In this document: positions 52,836 through 62,304 of the stretch, one piece after another | Position numbering within the stretch: the first letter of the stretch is position 1 | Layout: every line of letters starts with the position of its first letter | Assembly (NCBI RefSeq): GCF_003315595.1 | Contig: NZ_QNQU01000014.1 | Span: 1 to 64,000, forward strand | Direction of reading: 5' to 3' | Length of the DNA: 64,000 bases | Source of the DNA: Pedobacter miscanthi | GTDB lineage: Bacteria > Bacteroidota > Bacteroidia > Sphingobacteriales > Sphingobacteriaceae | Notes under the pieces: model-generated | Databases searched by the model: none | Told to the model about the DNA's origin: nothing | The model's input: only the letters and a program-made list of their open reading frames with translations | Position numbers and translations under genes: made by a program

Positions 52836-54521
52836 TTATTTGCCTCTGCTAACCCTGTAAGGTTTCTGCGGTGGATTTTTAAAACTTCTTTTACCTGCAG
52901 TACTAATCTCCGGAGCGCCAAGCATCGTCATAGCACAACGGAAACCAACTTCTGCCGATGATTCATCCTGTTGCATAAAGCGGCGTGTTGCCGGGTTTAA
53001 CCAGTAAGCCATGTCATTCCACGAACCGCCTTTATAAACCCTCGATTTATCGTTTACCAGGGTTACACCTTCTTCATTAAGTAAAAGCTTCTGGTTATCG
53101 CGGTAACCCCTCTGATCGGCCTGGTAACTTGTAGAAGCCGTTGCAGTTACAGCCTGCGGATCAGTGGATTTAGAAATCGAATCAGCACGTTTTGCCTGCG
53201 CCTGTTTTTCAGCCCAGGTTTGTTTTCTTCCTGAATAAGCATTTTCTTTAAGCGGGTTGCCATACTTATCAAGCGCTATCTTTCCGTTCTGCGAGTCTTC
53301 TAATTTTTTGTTGGTAAAATAGTTACCACGGTAAGGGTTAAATGCATCAGCATCGGTAAATGTACCTGTTCTGTAAACATCATTAACCCATTCGTTAACG
53401 TTTCCGGCCATGTTGTATAATCCGAAATCGTTTGGTGTGTACTGGATTACCGGTACGGTTAAATCTCCTTTATCATTCAATGAACCGCCAACACCCATAT
53501 AATCACCAGGCGCACGTTTAAAGTTGGCCTGAATCATACCCCTGGTTTTCTTTTTGGCTGAACTCACACCCAAACCATTCCACGGATAGATTTTATTCTG
53601 GTTAATGTTCTCGTATTCTGTATTACCGATCAAACCTAAAGCTGCATATTCCCATTCAGCTTCTGTAGGCAAGCGATATGGCTGCATAATTACACCATCT
53701 TCTAATGTTGCAGTTCTTCTTGGCTGGCCATTTTTACCGGTACTGGCTGTTGCTGCTCCGGCAGTAGTTGTAGCGGCACCCGATTTGGTATTATAATCAA
53801 CAGGCGCATTTTTACCTTTATCATCATACTGCCCGTTCAAATAAGCATCAGTATTAAATGGATTAGTTGGCTTTGGTGCTGCAGCTGTAGCATTATTGTT
53901 ATTGGCTTTTCCATTACCAGCCAATGTTTTATAATCTGTTAAAATGCCTTTTTCGCGTAAAATAAATTCGTTGGCTCTCGATGTTCTCCACTCGCAATAA
54001 CGCGAAGCCTGTTCCCAAGAAACACCTACAACCGGATAATCGCGGTAGGCCGGGTGGCGAAGGTAGTTATCTACGTAAGGCTCGTTATAAGATAAGGCAC
54101 GGCGCCATACTAGTGTATCAGGAAGTTCATTGTAATAATACTCGCGGTCTTCAGGGAAGTTGTACCTGATCCAGTGTAAATATTCCAACCAATCCGTGTT
54201 CGAAACTTCAGTTTCGTCCATGTAAAAAGAAGGAACGGTAACCTGTCTTTTGTAATTGTAAATGTTTGGCTCAACACCCGGTACCTCAATGGCGCTGCCA
54301 CCTACAACCAACACCCCACCCTCAATCGGGATCAAACCTGGTCCTGGTGCCCTTTTGTATTGAGTGGCTACAGCAAATGCACCAGACTGGTTATTTTTAC
54401 TTTTCCTATCTGCATAAGGAATACCTGTTTTGCTCGAACTGTTCCCACCTTTTGAGCTACAACTCGAAAGCAGGGCGGCCAATGATAAACAGGTAAAAGA
54501 ATATAGTAATAGTTTTTTCAT
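52836..54521 (-). CDS. gldJ: Gliding motility lipoprotein GldJ
   Basis: A lipoprotein of the gliding/type IX secretion machinery. The 561-residue protein has a lipobox ending LLSSC (Cys21) and a formylglycine-generating-enzyme-like (SUMF1) domain from about 55 on: MDETEVSNTDWLEYLHWI near 97, LRHPAYRDYPVVGVSWEQA near 153, YRLPTEAEWEYAALG near 282, and GFRCAMTM near 528. The length and the YYNELPDTLVWRR stretch point to GldJ rather than GldK. A long Asn/Ala-rich insert (about 215-270) interrupts the domain. Its gene faces away from porV. Confidence 0.88.
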   Translation of the reverse strand: MKKLLLYSFTCLSLAALLSSCSSKGGNSSSKTGIPYADRKSKNNQSGAFAVATQYKRAPGPGLIPIEGGVLVVGGSAIEVPGVEPNIYNYKRQVTVPSFYMDETEVSNTDWLEYLHWIRYNFPEDREYYYNELPDTLVWRRALSYNEPYVDNYLRHPAYRDYPVVGVSWEQASRYCEWRTSRANEFILREKGILTDYKTLAGNGKANNNNATAAAPKPTNPFNTDAYLNGQYDDKGKNAPVDYNTKSGAATTTAGAATASTGKNGQPRRTATLEDGVIMQPYRLPTEAEWEYAALGLIGNTEYENINQNKIYPWNGLGVSSAKKKTRGMIQANFKRAPGDYMGVGGSLNDKGDLTVPVIQYTPNDFGLYNMAGNVNEWVNDVYRTGTFTDADAFNPYRGNYFTNKKLEDSQNGKIALDKYGNPLKENAYSGRKQTWAEKQAQAKRADSISKSTDPQAVTATASTSYQADQRGYRDNQKLLLNEEGVTLVNDKSRVYKGGSWNDMAYWLNPATRRFMQQDESSAEVGFRCAMTMLGAPEISTAGKRSFKNPPQKPYRVSRGK

Positions 54522-55164
54522 ATAATACGTTGGGAAAATTGACCTATAGGCAATTCAGACGATAAAATTAAACAAATTTTAAATGAATATATAAATTATG
54601 TGACAATAAAATACCGATTATATTTTTAACCCATAACGTATTATTTTATGGCGTATTGTGTCTGTTTCTATTTTAAACGAAATTTTAGCTAAATAATTAT
54701 AAATAAGCTAAATAAAATGGTTTTTTATTATTGTTGAGTATAGTTTTTGGCTTTCTGTTAGGATTAAAGAAATAAATTATATAGCCTGCTTTTTGTTCAC
54801 TGATAACCTGCTGAATCGAATGCACCTTAACATTTCTACATCATTTGAAGCTAAAATATATGTTTACCCGTAATTTTTGTTGTTTCAGATCAAGTATAGA
54901 CCGGATTTGCCACTCAAAATTGACTGTTAGCCGGTTTAAATTAAAATTATAACCATACCCAGGTGAATATAAAAATTTTCTAATATATTGTTGTACAGTA
55001 TTTTGTGTTTTTGCTTGTCACACCCCCGTGTAAAAATAGTAGCTTTAATTAGTAAATAATCATAGAATTCGTAATTTGGTGAAATATAAGTTTTGGTTTT
55101 GCGTTACAGTATATATTCTGATTTATGCTTAATACCGAAATCTAAAATTACGTACCTTTAAAGG
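54522..55164. other. Long intergenic region between gldJ and porV
   Basis: This gap of 643 bases lies between divergent gldJ and porV. It has no frame I can support and no member of the repeat families. It is very AT-rich with many TAAATAATTATAAATAAG-like stretches (54688-54705) and a GTTGTACAGTATTTTG near 54986. In Flavobacterium johnsoniae porU lies between these two genes; I see no remnant of it. The gap probably holds control sites for both genes. Confidence 0.5.
55153..55160 (+). promoter_or_regulatory. -7 box 4 nt from the porV start codon
   Basis: TACCTTTA matches the -7 consensus at seven of eight and ends 4 nt before the ATG. A leaderless mRNA is predicted if it is used. No good -33 box was seen. 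Confidence 0.3.
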
Positions 55165-56355
55165 ATGAATTTCAAGTACATTAGTAAACTTGCTTTTTCT
55201 GCACTCTCAATGGCCTTGGTATTTGGTAAAACAAATGCACAGGTAACCATAGGTAATACCCAGACAAACGGTAGCGAGTCAAATAATATTATAACGGCAG
55301 TTCCGTTTCTGCTTATTACGCCTGATGCCCGTGCCGGAGCCATGGGTGATGCTGGTGTGGCCGTTGCAGGAGATGTAAATTCAGCCAGTATAAATGCTTC
55401 GAAACTTGCTTTTTTAGATAAACCTTATGGATTTTCTGTTTCTTACAGTCCGTGGTTAAAAAATCTTGTGCCTGATATCAACCTTGCTTACTTAAGCGGT
55501 TTTTATAGATTAGACGACCGCAATACCATTGGCGCCTCATTAAGATATTTTTCGCTTGGTTCTATCCAGCTAACCGATATCAATCAGCAGGATCTTGGTA
55601 TTTCTAACCCAAATGAGCTGGCCTTTGATGTTTCTTTTGCCCGTAATTTTGGCGAAGAATTTTCTTTGGGAACTTCTTTAAGGTACATCAACTCAAATCT
55701 GGTTTCAGGGCAGTTCTCATCATCCGGGCAGGTACATAGCGGAAACGCGGTAGCTGTTGATGTTTCTGGATTATATAAAACTTCTACAACACTTTTTGGC
55801 AAACAGGCCGTGCTTTCTGCAGGAGCAAATATCTCGAACATCGGAACGAAAATGAGCTATTCTGATGGTGGACAGAATTTTTTCTTGCCTACCAATTTTA
55901 AGCTCGGTGGTGCGTCTACCATTACTGTAGATGATTTCAGTACCATCACCTTTGCACTTGATTTTAATAAACTTTTGGTGCCAACCCAGCCGATATACGA
56001 CTCTAACAATAACATTGTAAGTGGAAAAGATCCTAACCGTTCGGTACCTGCCGGAATTTTTGGTTCATTTAGTGATGCGCCCGGAGGCTTTAAAGAAGAA
56101 CTAAAGGAGGTTGGCATTTCAACAGGCCTGGAATACTGGTACAATCAGCAGTTTGCCGTAAGGGCTGGTTACAATTACCAAAGCCCGATGAAGGGCGATA
56201 GCCGCTATTTTACATTAGGCCTGGGTTTAAAATACAACGTTTTTAATATCGATTTCTCCTATTTAATTGCAAATGCGCAAACAAGTCCGCTTGCAAATAC
56301 CCTACGTTTTGGTCTATTGTTTAACTTTGGCGAAAAAAGGATCGTTAAAAAGTAA
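55165..56355 (+). CDS. porV: Type IX secretion outer membrane protein PorV
   Basis: A FadL-like outer membrane beta barrel that, with the sortase PorU, anchors T9SS cargo. The 396-residue protein has a signal peptide (1-25, ending TNAQ), then ITAVPFLLITPDARAGAMGD (about 43-62), the family signature, and repeated amphipathic strands to the final Phe-rich RFGLLFNFGEKR. porU is not adjacent. ispF follows 48 nt downstream. Confidence 0.9.
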   Translation: MNFKYISKLAFSALSMALVFGKTNAQVTIGNTQTNGSESNNIITAVPFLLITPDARAGAMGDAGVAVAGDVNSASINASKLAFLDKPYGFSVSYSPWLKNLVPDINLAYLSGFYRLDDRNTIGASLRYFSLGSIQLTDINQQDLGISNPNELAFDVSFARNFGEEFSLGTSLRYINSNLVSGQFSSSGQVHSGNAVAVDVSGLYKTSTTLFGKQAVLSAGANISNIGTKMSYSDGGQNFFLPTNFKLGGASTITVDDFSTITFALDFNKLLVPTQPIYDSNNNIVSGKDPNRSVPAGIFGSFSDAPGGFKEELKEVGISTGLEYWYNQQFAVRAGYNYQSPMKGDSRYFTLGLGLKYNVFNIDFSYLIANAQTSPLANTLRFGLLFNFGEKRIVKK

Positions 56356-56403
56356 TTCAGCTGTATTAACTGATTAGCGTGTTCACAATTAATCAAAATT
56401 TCC

Positions 56404-56883
56404 ATGAAAATTAGAGTAGGCTTTGGATTCGACGTTCATCAGTTAAAAGATCAGCATCCATTTGTAGTTGGTGGGGTTACATTAGATCATCACAAAGGCG
56501 CCTATGGCCATTCTGATGCCGATGTTTTGCTTCACGCCATTTGTGATGCACTTTTAGGTGCGGCAAATTTACGCGATATTGGTTTCCACTTTAAAAATAC
56601 CGACGACCGTTGGAAAGGCATCAGTAGCTTGATTTTATTGCAGGAAACCGTTAAGCTGTTGACCGAAAAAGGTTGGCAGGTAGGAAATATTGATGCTATG
56701 CTTTGCCTTGAAGCACCTAAAATTAATCCACATATTCCTGCCATGCAGCAGCATATCGCCGATGCAATTGGCATTTCTACCGAAGATATTTCGATCAAGG
56801 CAACCACCAACGAGCAGATGGGCTTTATTGGCAGGGAAGAAGGCGTTGTTGCTTATGCCGTTTGTTTAATCGAAAAGGCTTAA
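56404..56883 (+). CDS. ispF: 2-C-methyl-D-erythritol 2,4-cyclodiphosphate synthase
   Basis: Forms the cyclic diphosphate in the MEP isoprenoid pathway. The 159-residue protein has the metal ligands Asp10 and His12 in GFGFDVHQL, the SDADVLLHAICDALLGAA region near 39, and TTNEQMGFIGREEGV near 134. Length is standard. Its stop is directly followed by the stop of the convergent membrane protein gene, with no gap. Confidence 0.96.
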   Translation: MKIRVGFGFDVHQLKDQHPFVVGGVTLDHHKGAYGHSDADVLLHAICDALLGAANLRDIGFHFKNTDDRWKGISSLILLQETVKLLTEKGWQVGNIDAMLCLEAPKINPHIPAMQQHIADAIGISTEDISIKATTNEQMGFIGREEGVVAYAVCLIEKA

Positions 56884-57342
56884 TTAATTTTTGCGGGCCG
56901 TTAAATAAGAAATCGGCAAACCAATACAGAAAATCAGGATTACAGCATTCAAAATGGCCTTTTCGGCATGAAACGGCGCATGTGGTATTTTGGTGAGCGG
57001 AACAATTATTAAGTTCATAACTGCCCAAACAAGTAAACCATAAATAATACCTGGTAGTATAAAATGCCTTTTAAGTAAAGTTATTTTTGTAGCCGCAAAC
57101 GTATAAAATAGGGTAAAGCTAAAAGCAATGAAATAATGTAACGCTAAGCCTATAAGTGCTGTTTTAATTCCTCCTGAAAAAGCATCTTTCCCCAAAATGG
57201 CACTCGCGATATATTGGAATACACCAGTAAAGTTCATTTTAGCCAGGAATATCACTGCTGCTAAACCATCTAAAGTACTGGCAATGAGGGCGATCAATAA
57301 CACCTTTTTAATTGAAAATGATGTTTGATTAGAATTTTCCAT
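56884..57342 (-). CDS. Four-helix inner membrane protein
   Basis: A 152-residue protein with four membrane segments (about 11-31, 61-81, 91-115, 125-145) and short charged loops. I do not know the family well; it resembles small YagU/DUF1440-type inner membrane proteins. I chose the ATG at 57342 over the TTG two codons upstream. It ends directly at the ispF stop. Confidence 0.65.
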   Translation of the reverse strand: MENSNQTSFSIKKVLLIALIASTLDGLAAVIFLAKMNFTGVFQYIASAILGKDAFSGGIKTALIGLALHYFIAFSFTLFYTFAATKITLLKRHFILPGIIYGLLVWAVMNLIIVPLTKIPHAPFHAEKAILNAVILIFCIGLPISYLTARKN

Positions 57343-57408
57343 TAACAATAATAAATATTTTTAAAGTACTTAGTATTAATTGTTTATGTTTTTATTCGTT
57401 ATAACCAG

Positions 57409-57736
57409 AGAAGTCAGGTTTTAAAACTTGACTTCTTTGTTATATACCTTTTTTTAGAAAAGCAAGTGCAGTGGTCTTAGGATTGTTCAGTCCTGCTTTA
57501 CGCTGCTGCCGATGAAAAATCGGCATTCGCTCCAATCAGGTTTATGTGGCAGGGATAGGGATGTTGTTAACGTTTTTAATACCAAACGTTCCTACGGAAC
57601 GTTGCGCAAATAACAAAATGTTATTTGCTACCCACGAAACGTCCCTACGGGACGATTTAGGATTATTTTTCCTGGCCGTCCCATCGGGACAATTCATGAG
57701 TAAAAAAGAAGTCAAGTTTATTAAAACTTGACTTCT
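57409..57736. repeat. Palindrome cluster bounded by two copies of one hairpin
   Basis: Each end holds the hairpin AGAAGTCA...TGACTTCT (57409-57436 and 57707-57736). Between them are GCCGATGAAAAATCGGC (57508-57524), CGTTCCTACGGAACG (57587-57601), GCAAATAAC/GTTATTTGC (57606-57628), CGTCCCTACGGGACG (57640-57654) and GTCCCATCGGGAC (57678-57690). The right hairpin also serves as a terminator for the large minus-strand gene's neighbour. No gene is credible here. Confidence 0.7.
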
Positions 57737-57746
57737 CTTAAGACTT

Positions 57747-60700
57747 TTAATTCGTTTGCTCTTTTACATTACCGGTTCTTTTCAAGGTGCCCCATGTTTC
57801 CAGTTCACCCTTTATTGCTTTCCTGAACGAACGGAACAATACTACATACATTAATTGTCTCCAAAAAAAGCGCTGAGGGAAAATGTAAAGCAGGTTGGTG
57901 TATTTTTCTTTTTCCATCCGGAAGGCAATAGCCGCAAAAAACATATCCACTACAATGAAGATAATATAATAAAATAACACCTGACCAAAACCGTTATGCA
58001 AGCTTAAAATGCCTGAAAAACCGGTTAATGTTAAATTATTGATGGCACTCAGTGAAAATAAGCCACTGATTAACGAAATCAGCATAAAAAGATCGGCCAA
58101 TGGAGAAAATAATGGTAAAATGATCTGATAAATCAGGATGTTCGGCATTCCTACCATTCCAAAATAACCATATTTTTTATTCAGCAAGGTTTTTCTGTTT
58201 TTCCAGAAGCTCTGCATTACACCAAAACTCCAGCGGAAACGTTGTTTCAACAACATATTTACCGTTTCAGGGGCCTCCGTGTAAGCAATTGCACTATCGC
58301 AGTTTTTAACTTTATACCCTGCTTTTAAAATACGCATGGTTAAATCGCAGTCTTCGGCAAGTGTATCAACAGTAAAGCCGCCAACTTCGAGGATTACGCT
58401 TTTTCTGAATGCACCTATTGCCCCGGGAACAACGGTAATGGTATTCAACAGGTCAAAAGCACGCCTGTCCATATTTTGAGCCGTAATGTACTCTATAGAC
58501 TGCCATTTGGTGATGATATTGTGAGCATTCCCAACTTTTACGGTTCCGGCTACGGCAGCAATTTTTTCGCTGTAGAAATAACGCATCAACTCGGTAACCG
58601 CGTCATTTTTTAGCTGGGTATCGGCATCGATGCAGATTACAAAATCGGAAGAAGCTTTTGCAATCCCGTAATTTAATGCAGATGCTTTACCCCCATTTTC
58701 TTTTCTGAAAACCTTTACCTGCGGATGGTTGCCAAAATGTTGGTTAATAATTTCGAAGGTTTTATCTTTCGATCCATCATCAACAAAAATCAGTTCGAAA
58801 TTGGGATAGGTGGTTTTTAAAAGGCTGTTAATCGTATGTACCGCAGTAATTTCTTCGTTATAAGCAGGGATAATAATGCTCACTTTTTCAGATGGCTGGG
58901 CAATTAGTTTACCTACATTGCGTTTTGCTCTTTTTCGCTGTCTGATGGCCAGATAAGCAATAAAAATAGTCCTTAAAATGGCCAGTACAATTGCTACAGA
59001 AAAGATGATGTTTAAGATCATATTTCCGTAGTAAAAGAAATTGATGAAAAAATAATCCCCCGAACCAGAAAAGCCGCTGTTGGCAGTTGATTTAACGGCG
59101 GGCATTAACTCAGATCTTTTTTTGCCCATTAAATCGCCAACGGTAGTAAAAGTATAACCTTTAGCTTTAAAGAATTTGATAATTCTGGGTAAAGCGGCAA
59201 CTGTAGCTTCGCGGTTACCACCTGCATCGTGCAATAAAAGGATATTTCCGTTGTCCTGTTGTTTTACCACCTCATTAAAAATCTGGTCGGCGGTTTTTCC
59301 GGGCTCCCAATCTTCAGGATCGATGTATTCTCCAATGTTGATATAATTTTCTTTACGGCTTTGTGCAACCGGTAAAATTTCTGAAATATTCTGTGGTTCG
59401 GCATCAGCATTAAATGGCGCACGGAACAAAATGGTACTGTGGCCGGTAACCGCTTCGATTAAGCGGCGGGTAGCATTCAGCTCAAACTGTACACGCCTTG
59501 GGCCGATGGCCGACATATCCGGGTGGAAAAAGGTATGGTTGCCGATTTCGTAGCCATCATTATATTCCTGCCTCAAAAGTTCCATGTTTTTTTCGGCCAT
59601 AATGCCCACCACAAAGAAACAGCCTGGTACTTTTTCCTGTTTTAAAATATTTAATACCTGCGGAGTATAAACAGGATCTGGCCCGTCATCAAAGGTTAAG
59701 GCGATTTTTTTATCAGCCTCACCAAATCTTTTAATTACATATTGTTCAGGTAACCTGATATATTTTTGGTCGGCAATAGAAAAATCATCTTTATTCAAGG
59801 TAAATTTTACACTACCGGGAGTTGGTGTAGAAATTAAATCCAATATTTCGCCGTCGCCCAGGTAAGAAATGCCTCCCATGTTGAGTGAAGCTATTTTACG
59901 CAGATCGAAAGGTTTTTTCTTTAAGGTATCGAGGCTAAGATCGTTGGAAATGAAAGACCATAAACGTTTATCTTCCGAACCTAAACGCCACAGCGCTATA
60001 CCGGCAATATTCCAGTCATCGGCCTTACGGATAAGGTTAAAATAGGTTGCTGCATCGGTAAAATAAACTTCGTGATTAATGCCACTGCCATCTTTATAGC
60101 TGTAATTTAAATTGGCAGAAGCAGGATTATAATTGATTTTGCTTTTGTAATTAACAGCAGTGGTCATGGCCTGTTCGTATGTAATCGGTTGACCAACGCT
60201 TTTGTTTGGCCAATCGTAGCCATAACAGGCCAGGGCCAAAATTACTTTATCAGCATCTACTTTGCTGCAGATATCGTCGAGTTTTTCTTCAACCCATTCC
60301 TGGTGCGAAATATCACCAGCATTACTTTGATCGGTATGTTGATCATAAGCCATCAAAACGATATAATCGTTGTAATTTTGAAGTATTTCTGGTTTATAAT
60401 CGTCATTTTCAGGTGAAATATCCTGCGAAACAATCAGTTTTTCGGCATGAAACTGACTGTACAAATTTTTCATGAAAGCATTAAAACTATCGCTGTTTTC
60501 GAGATTAAGCTCTTCAAAATCGATATTTATACCACAGTAACCATATTTTTTAGTGATCGCGATCAGATCATAAATTAATTTTTGCTGTGCAGGTAAATTA
60601 TTTAGCAAGCGCCTTACCGCTGCACCATCCCAATGGTCTTTATTATAGTTGGAAACTACAGCAATGGCTGATTTTTTTCCTGCATGAATAACATTTAGTG

Positions 60701-61151
60701 CTGCAGTATCAACTTTGTTTACAATTGAATCGCCATTTAAAAAGAACGATTCGGTAGCTACCATATCTAAATGGCTGATGTTGCGCTTTAAATCCGATAT
60801 AGATGATTCTTTACTTGCAGCCCAGCTTACATAAAAAGCCATATTAATCCGTTTGCTGTTACCGCGGTGGGTTAGAATGCGGTGCTCACGGTCTTTTTTG
60901 ATTTTCTGAAGTTGCGATTTTTGAATAGCGAAATCTTTGTACTGCTGAGATTTTTTTAACTTATTCAGCTGTTTTTGGGTTAAAGGGGAATTCGTATCAA
61001 TAAATGGTAAATTGGGTGCCTGTACCGACGATAGGGTATACACTACGCAAATGATAGCGCCAATGAAAACTAAAAAGAAAGTGCGGCTAACCCATGTAAA
61101 AGTATTCCAGCGTCTTTTAGTCTCAGTTTGAAATATTTGTTTTCCGGACAT
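57747..61151 (-). CDS. GH18 / NodB deacetylase / GT2 trifunctional polysaccharide enzyme
   Basis: A 1134-residue inner membrane protein. Order: one N-terminal membrane segment (about 22-44), a periplasmic GH18-like domain (about 95-420) with GINIDFEEL near 205, a NodB polysaccharide deacetylase with FDDGPD at 487-492 and NHTFFHPDMS, a membrane segment (about 705-735), then a cytosolic family 2 glycosyltransferase with FVDDGS at 789, DADTQ near 840, AEDCDLT near 933 and QRFRWSFG near 972, and C-terminal membrane segments. It would polymerise and partly deacetylate a beta-linked aminosugar polymer, such as poly-GlcNAc. The ATG at 61151 is chosen over a TTG upstream. Confidence 0.85.
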   Translation of the reverse strand: MSGKQIFQTETKRRWNTFTWVSRTFFLVFIGAIICVVYTLSSVQAPNLPFIDTNSPLTQKQLNKLKKSQQYKDFAIQKSQLQKIKKDREHRILTHRGNSKRINMAFYVSWAASKESSISDLKRNISHLDMVATESFFLNGDSIVNKVDTAALNVIHAGKKSAIAVVSNYNKDHWDGAAVRRLLNNLPAQQKLIYDLIAITKKYGYCGINIDFEELNLENSDSFNAFMKNLYSQFHAEKLIVSQDISPENDDYKPEILQNYNDYIVLMAYDQHTDQSNAGDISHQEWVEEKLDDICSKVDADKVILALACYGYDWPNKSVGQPITYEQAMTTAVNYKSKINYNPASANLNYSYKDGSGINHEVYFTDAATYFNLIRKADDWNIAGIALWRLGSEDKRLWSFISNDLSLDTLKKKPFDLRKIASLNMGGISYLGDGEILDLISTPTPGSVKFTLNKDDFSIADQKYIRLPEQYVIKRFGEADKKIALTFDDGPDPVYTPQVLNILKQEKVPGCFFVVGIMAEKNMELLRQEYNDGYEIGNHTFFHPDMSAIGPRRVQFELNATRRLIEAVTGHSTILFRAPFNADAEPQNISEILPVAQSRKENYINIGEYIDPEDWEPGKTADQIFNEVVKQQDNGNILLLHDAGGNREATVAALPRIIKFFKAKGYTFTTVGDLMGKKRSELMPAVKSTANSGFSGSGDYFFINFFYYGNMILNIIFSVAIVLAILRTIFIAYLAIRQRKRAKRNVGKLIAQPSEKVSIIIPAYNEEITAVHTINSLLKTTYPNFELIFVDDGSKDKTFEIINQHFGNHPQVKVFRKENGGKASALNYGIAKASSDFVICIDADTQLKNDAVTELMRYFYSEKIAAVAGTVKVGNAHNIITKWQSIEYITAQNMDRRAFDLLNTITVVPGAIGAFRKSVILEVGGFTVDTLAEDCDLTMRILKAGYKVKNCDSAIAYTEAPETVNMLLKQRFRWSFGVMQSFWKNRKTLLNKKYGYFGMVGMPNILIYQIILPLFSPLADLFMLISLISGLFSLSAINNLTLTGFSGILSLHNGFGQVLFYYIIFIVVDMFFAAIAFRMEKEKYTNLLYIFPQRFFWRQLMYVVLFRSFRKAIKGELETWGTLKRTGNVKEQTN

Positions 61152-61194
61152 TTTTCTATTCTGATTTATAATCAAAAGTCACTAACTAATATGA

Positions 61195-61235
61195 AGATTG
61201 AATGAATGATGAAAAGAAGCGGCTGGGATGAGTGA
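61195..61235. repeat. TGAATGA word element, short copy
   Basis: ATTGAATGAATGATGAAAAG followed by GAATG-like words. A fragment of the family at 9468-9660 and 62918-63235. Confidence 0.4.
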
Positions 61236-61288
61236 TCGTTAGTTTATCCTAATATACTGTTTTTACGGCTCTGTTTCTAAACAGGTAT

Positions 61289-61323
61289 AAAAAAGCCGGC
61301 AGATTTTATAAAAATGCCGGCTC
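61289..61323 (-). terminator. Terminator after the pirin gene
   Basis: On the minus strand AGCCGGCA pairs with TGCCGGCT around a 13-nt AT-rich loop and is followed by six T. Confidence 0.85.
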
Positions 61324-61367
61324 TAATAATTTAAATTGAAACAAGTTCAGCAGGATGTTTGCTGTAA

Positions 61368-62237
61368 TTATTCCTCTAAATAACCAAATCTCCCCTGATT
61401 ATAATCTTCTATTGCCTGACGGATTTCGGCCTCAGTATTCATCAAAAACGGACCATATTGAACAATTGGCTCATTAATAGGTTCTCCGCTTAAAATTAGG
61501 ATCACACTGTTTTCTAGTGCCTCTAATTTAATTTCTTCGCCTTTATTTTCAAAGTAAATAAAGTTATCGGCTGCTATGTTTTCGGAACCATTAACCTTAA
61601 CCGAGCCTTCAATCACCATAAATCCGGTATTAAAATTTTCTGGAAAATTAAAAGTGGCCTCCCCACCTTTATTCAATCGTGCATTATACAGCTCAATAGG
61701 AGTAAAAGTTGTAGCATTGCCTTTTATGCCATTATAATTGCCCGCGATGATTTCAATCTTCCCTTTATTTTCAGGCAAATCAAAATGAGCCATATCGGCC
61801 TGTTTAATGGTCTGGTATTTTGGCCGGCACATTTTATTTGCTGCCGGAAGATTTACCCATAGCTGTACCATTTGAAAAGGTCCGCCAGTTAGGCTATAAT
61901 TTTCTTCGTGGTATTCTTTGTGCAATACACCACCTGCCGCGGTCATCCACTGTACATCGCCCGGATAGATTACACCACTGTTTCCTGAACTATCGTGATG
62001 CGCAACGGCACCATGATAGGCAATGGTTACAGTTTCGAAACCCCGGTGCGGATGTACACCAACACCCCGGGGTTTTTTGCGTGCCGAAAACTCGATTTTT
62101 GAACCATAATCCAATAAGAAAAATGGACTCATATCGATTTCGTAGCCGCCTGGGAAAAAATTGTGTACCCTAAAACCATCGCCAACCATGTGCGGCGCAG
62201 GTGCTTTAAGTACGTTTTTTATTTGTTTTGTTTCCAT
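61368..62237 (-). CDS. Pirin family protein
   Basis: A 289-residue double cupin. The N-terminal domain has the metal ligands in GVGVHPHRGFETVTIAYHGA (about 57-76) with HHDSSG and the later HKEYHEEN. Pirins bind iron; some are quercetinases, others redox sensors. Function here cannot be told. The upstream neighbour on the same strand is yceI-like, 67 nt away. Confidence 0.9.
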   Translation of the reverse strand: METKQIKNVLKAPAPHMVGDGFRVHNFFPGGYEIDMSPFFLLDYGSKIEFSARKKPRGVGVHPHRGFETVTIAYHGAVAHHDSSGNSGVIYPGDVQWMTAAGGVLHKEYHEENYSLTGGPFQMVQLWVNLPAANKMCRPKYQTIKQADMAHFDLPENKGKIEIIAGNYNGIKGNATTFTPIELYNARLNKGGEATFNFPENFNTGFMVIEGSVKVNGSENIAADNFIYFENKGEEIKLEALENSVILILSGEPINEPIVQYGPFLMNTEAEIRQAIEDYNQGRFGYLEE

Positions 62238-62304
62238 TATCGGAACCTTTCGTTATGCGTTTGGCGTTTGGCGGGAATTACGCTGCTCGCCAAACGCCTA
62301 TCGC

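Noticed and set aside
54522..55164. Remnant of porU between gldJ and porV
   Set aside because: No long frame or Cys/His peptidase motif is visible on either strand; the DNA is plain AT-rich sequence.
57546..57731. 61-residue frame in the palindrome cluster
   Set aside because: It is built from the palindromes CGTCCCTACGGGACG and relatives and has no protein-like composition.
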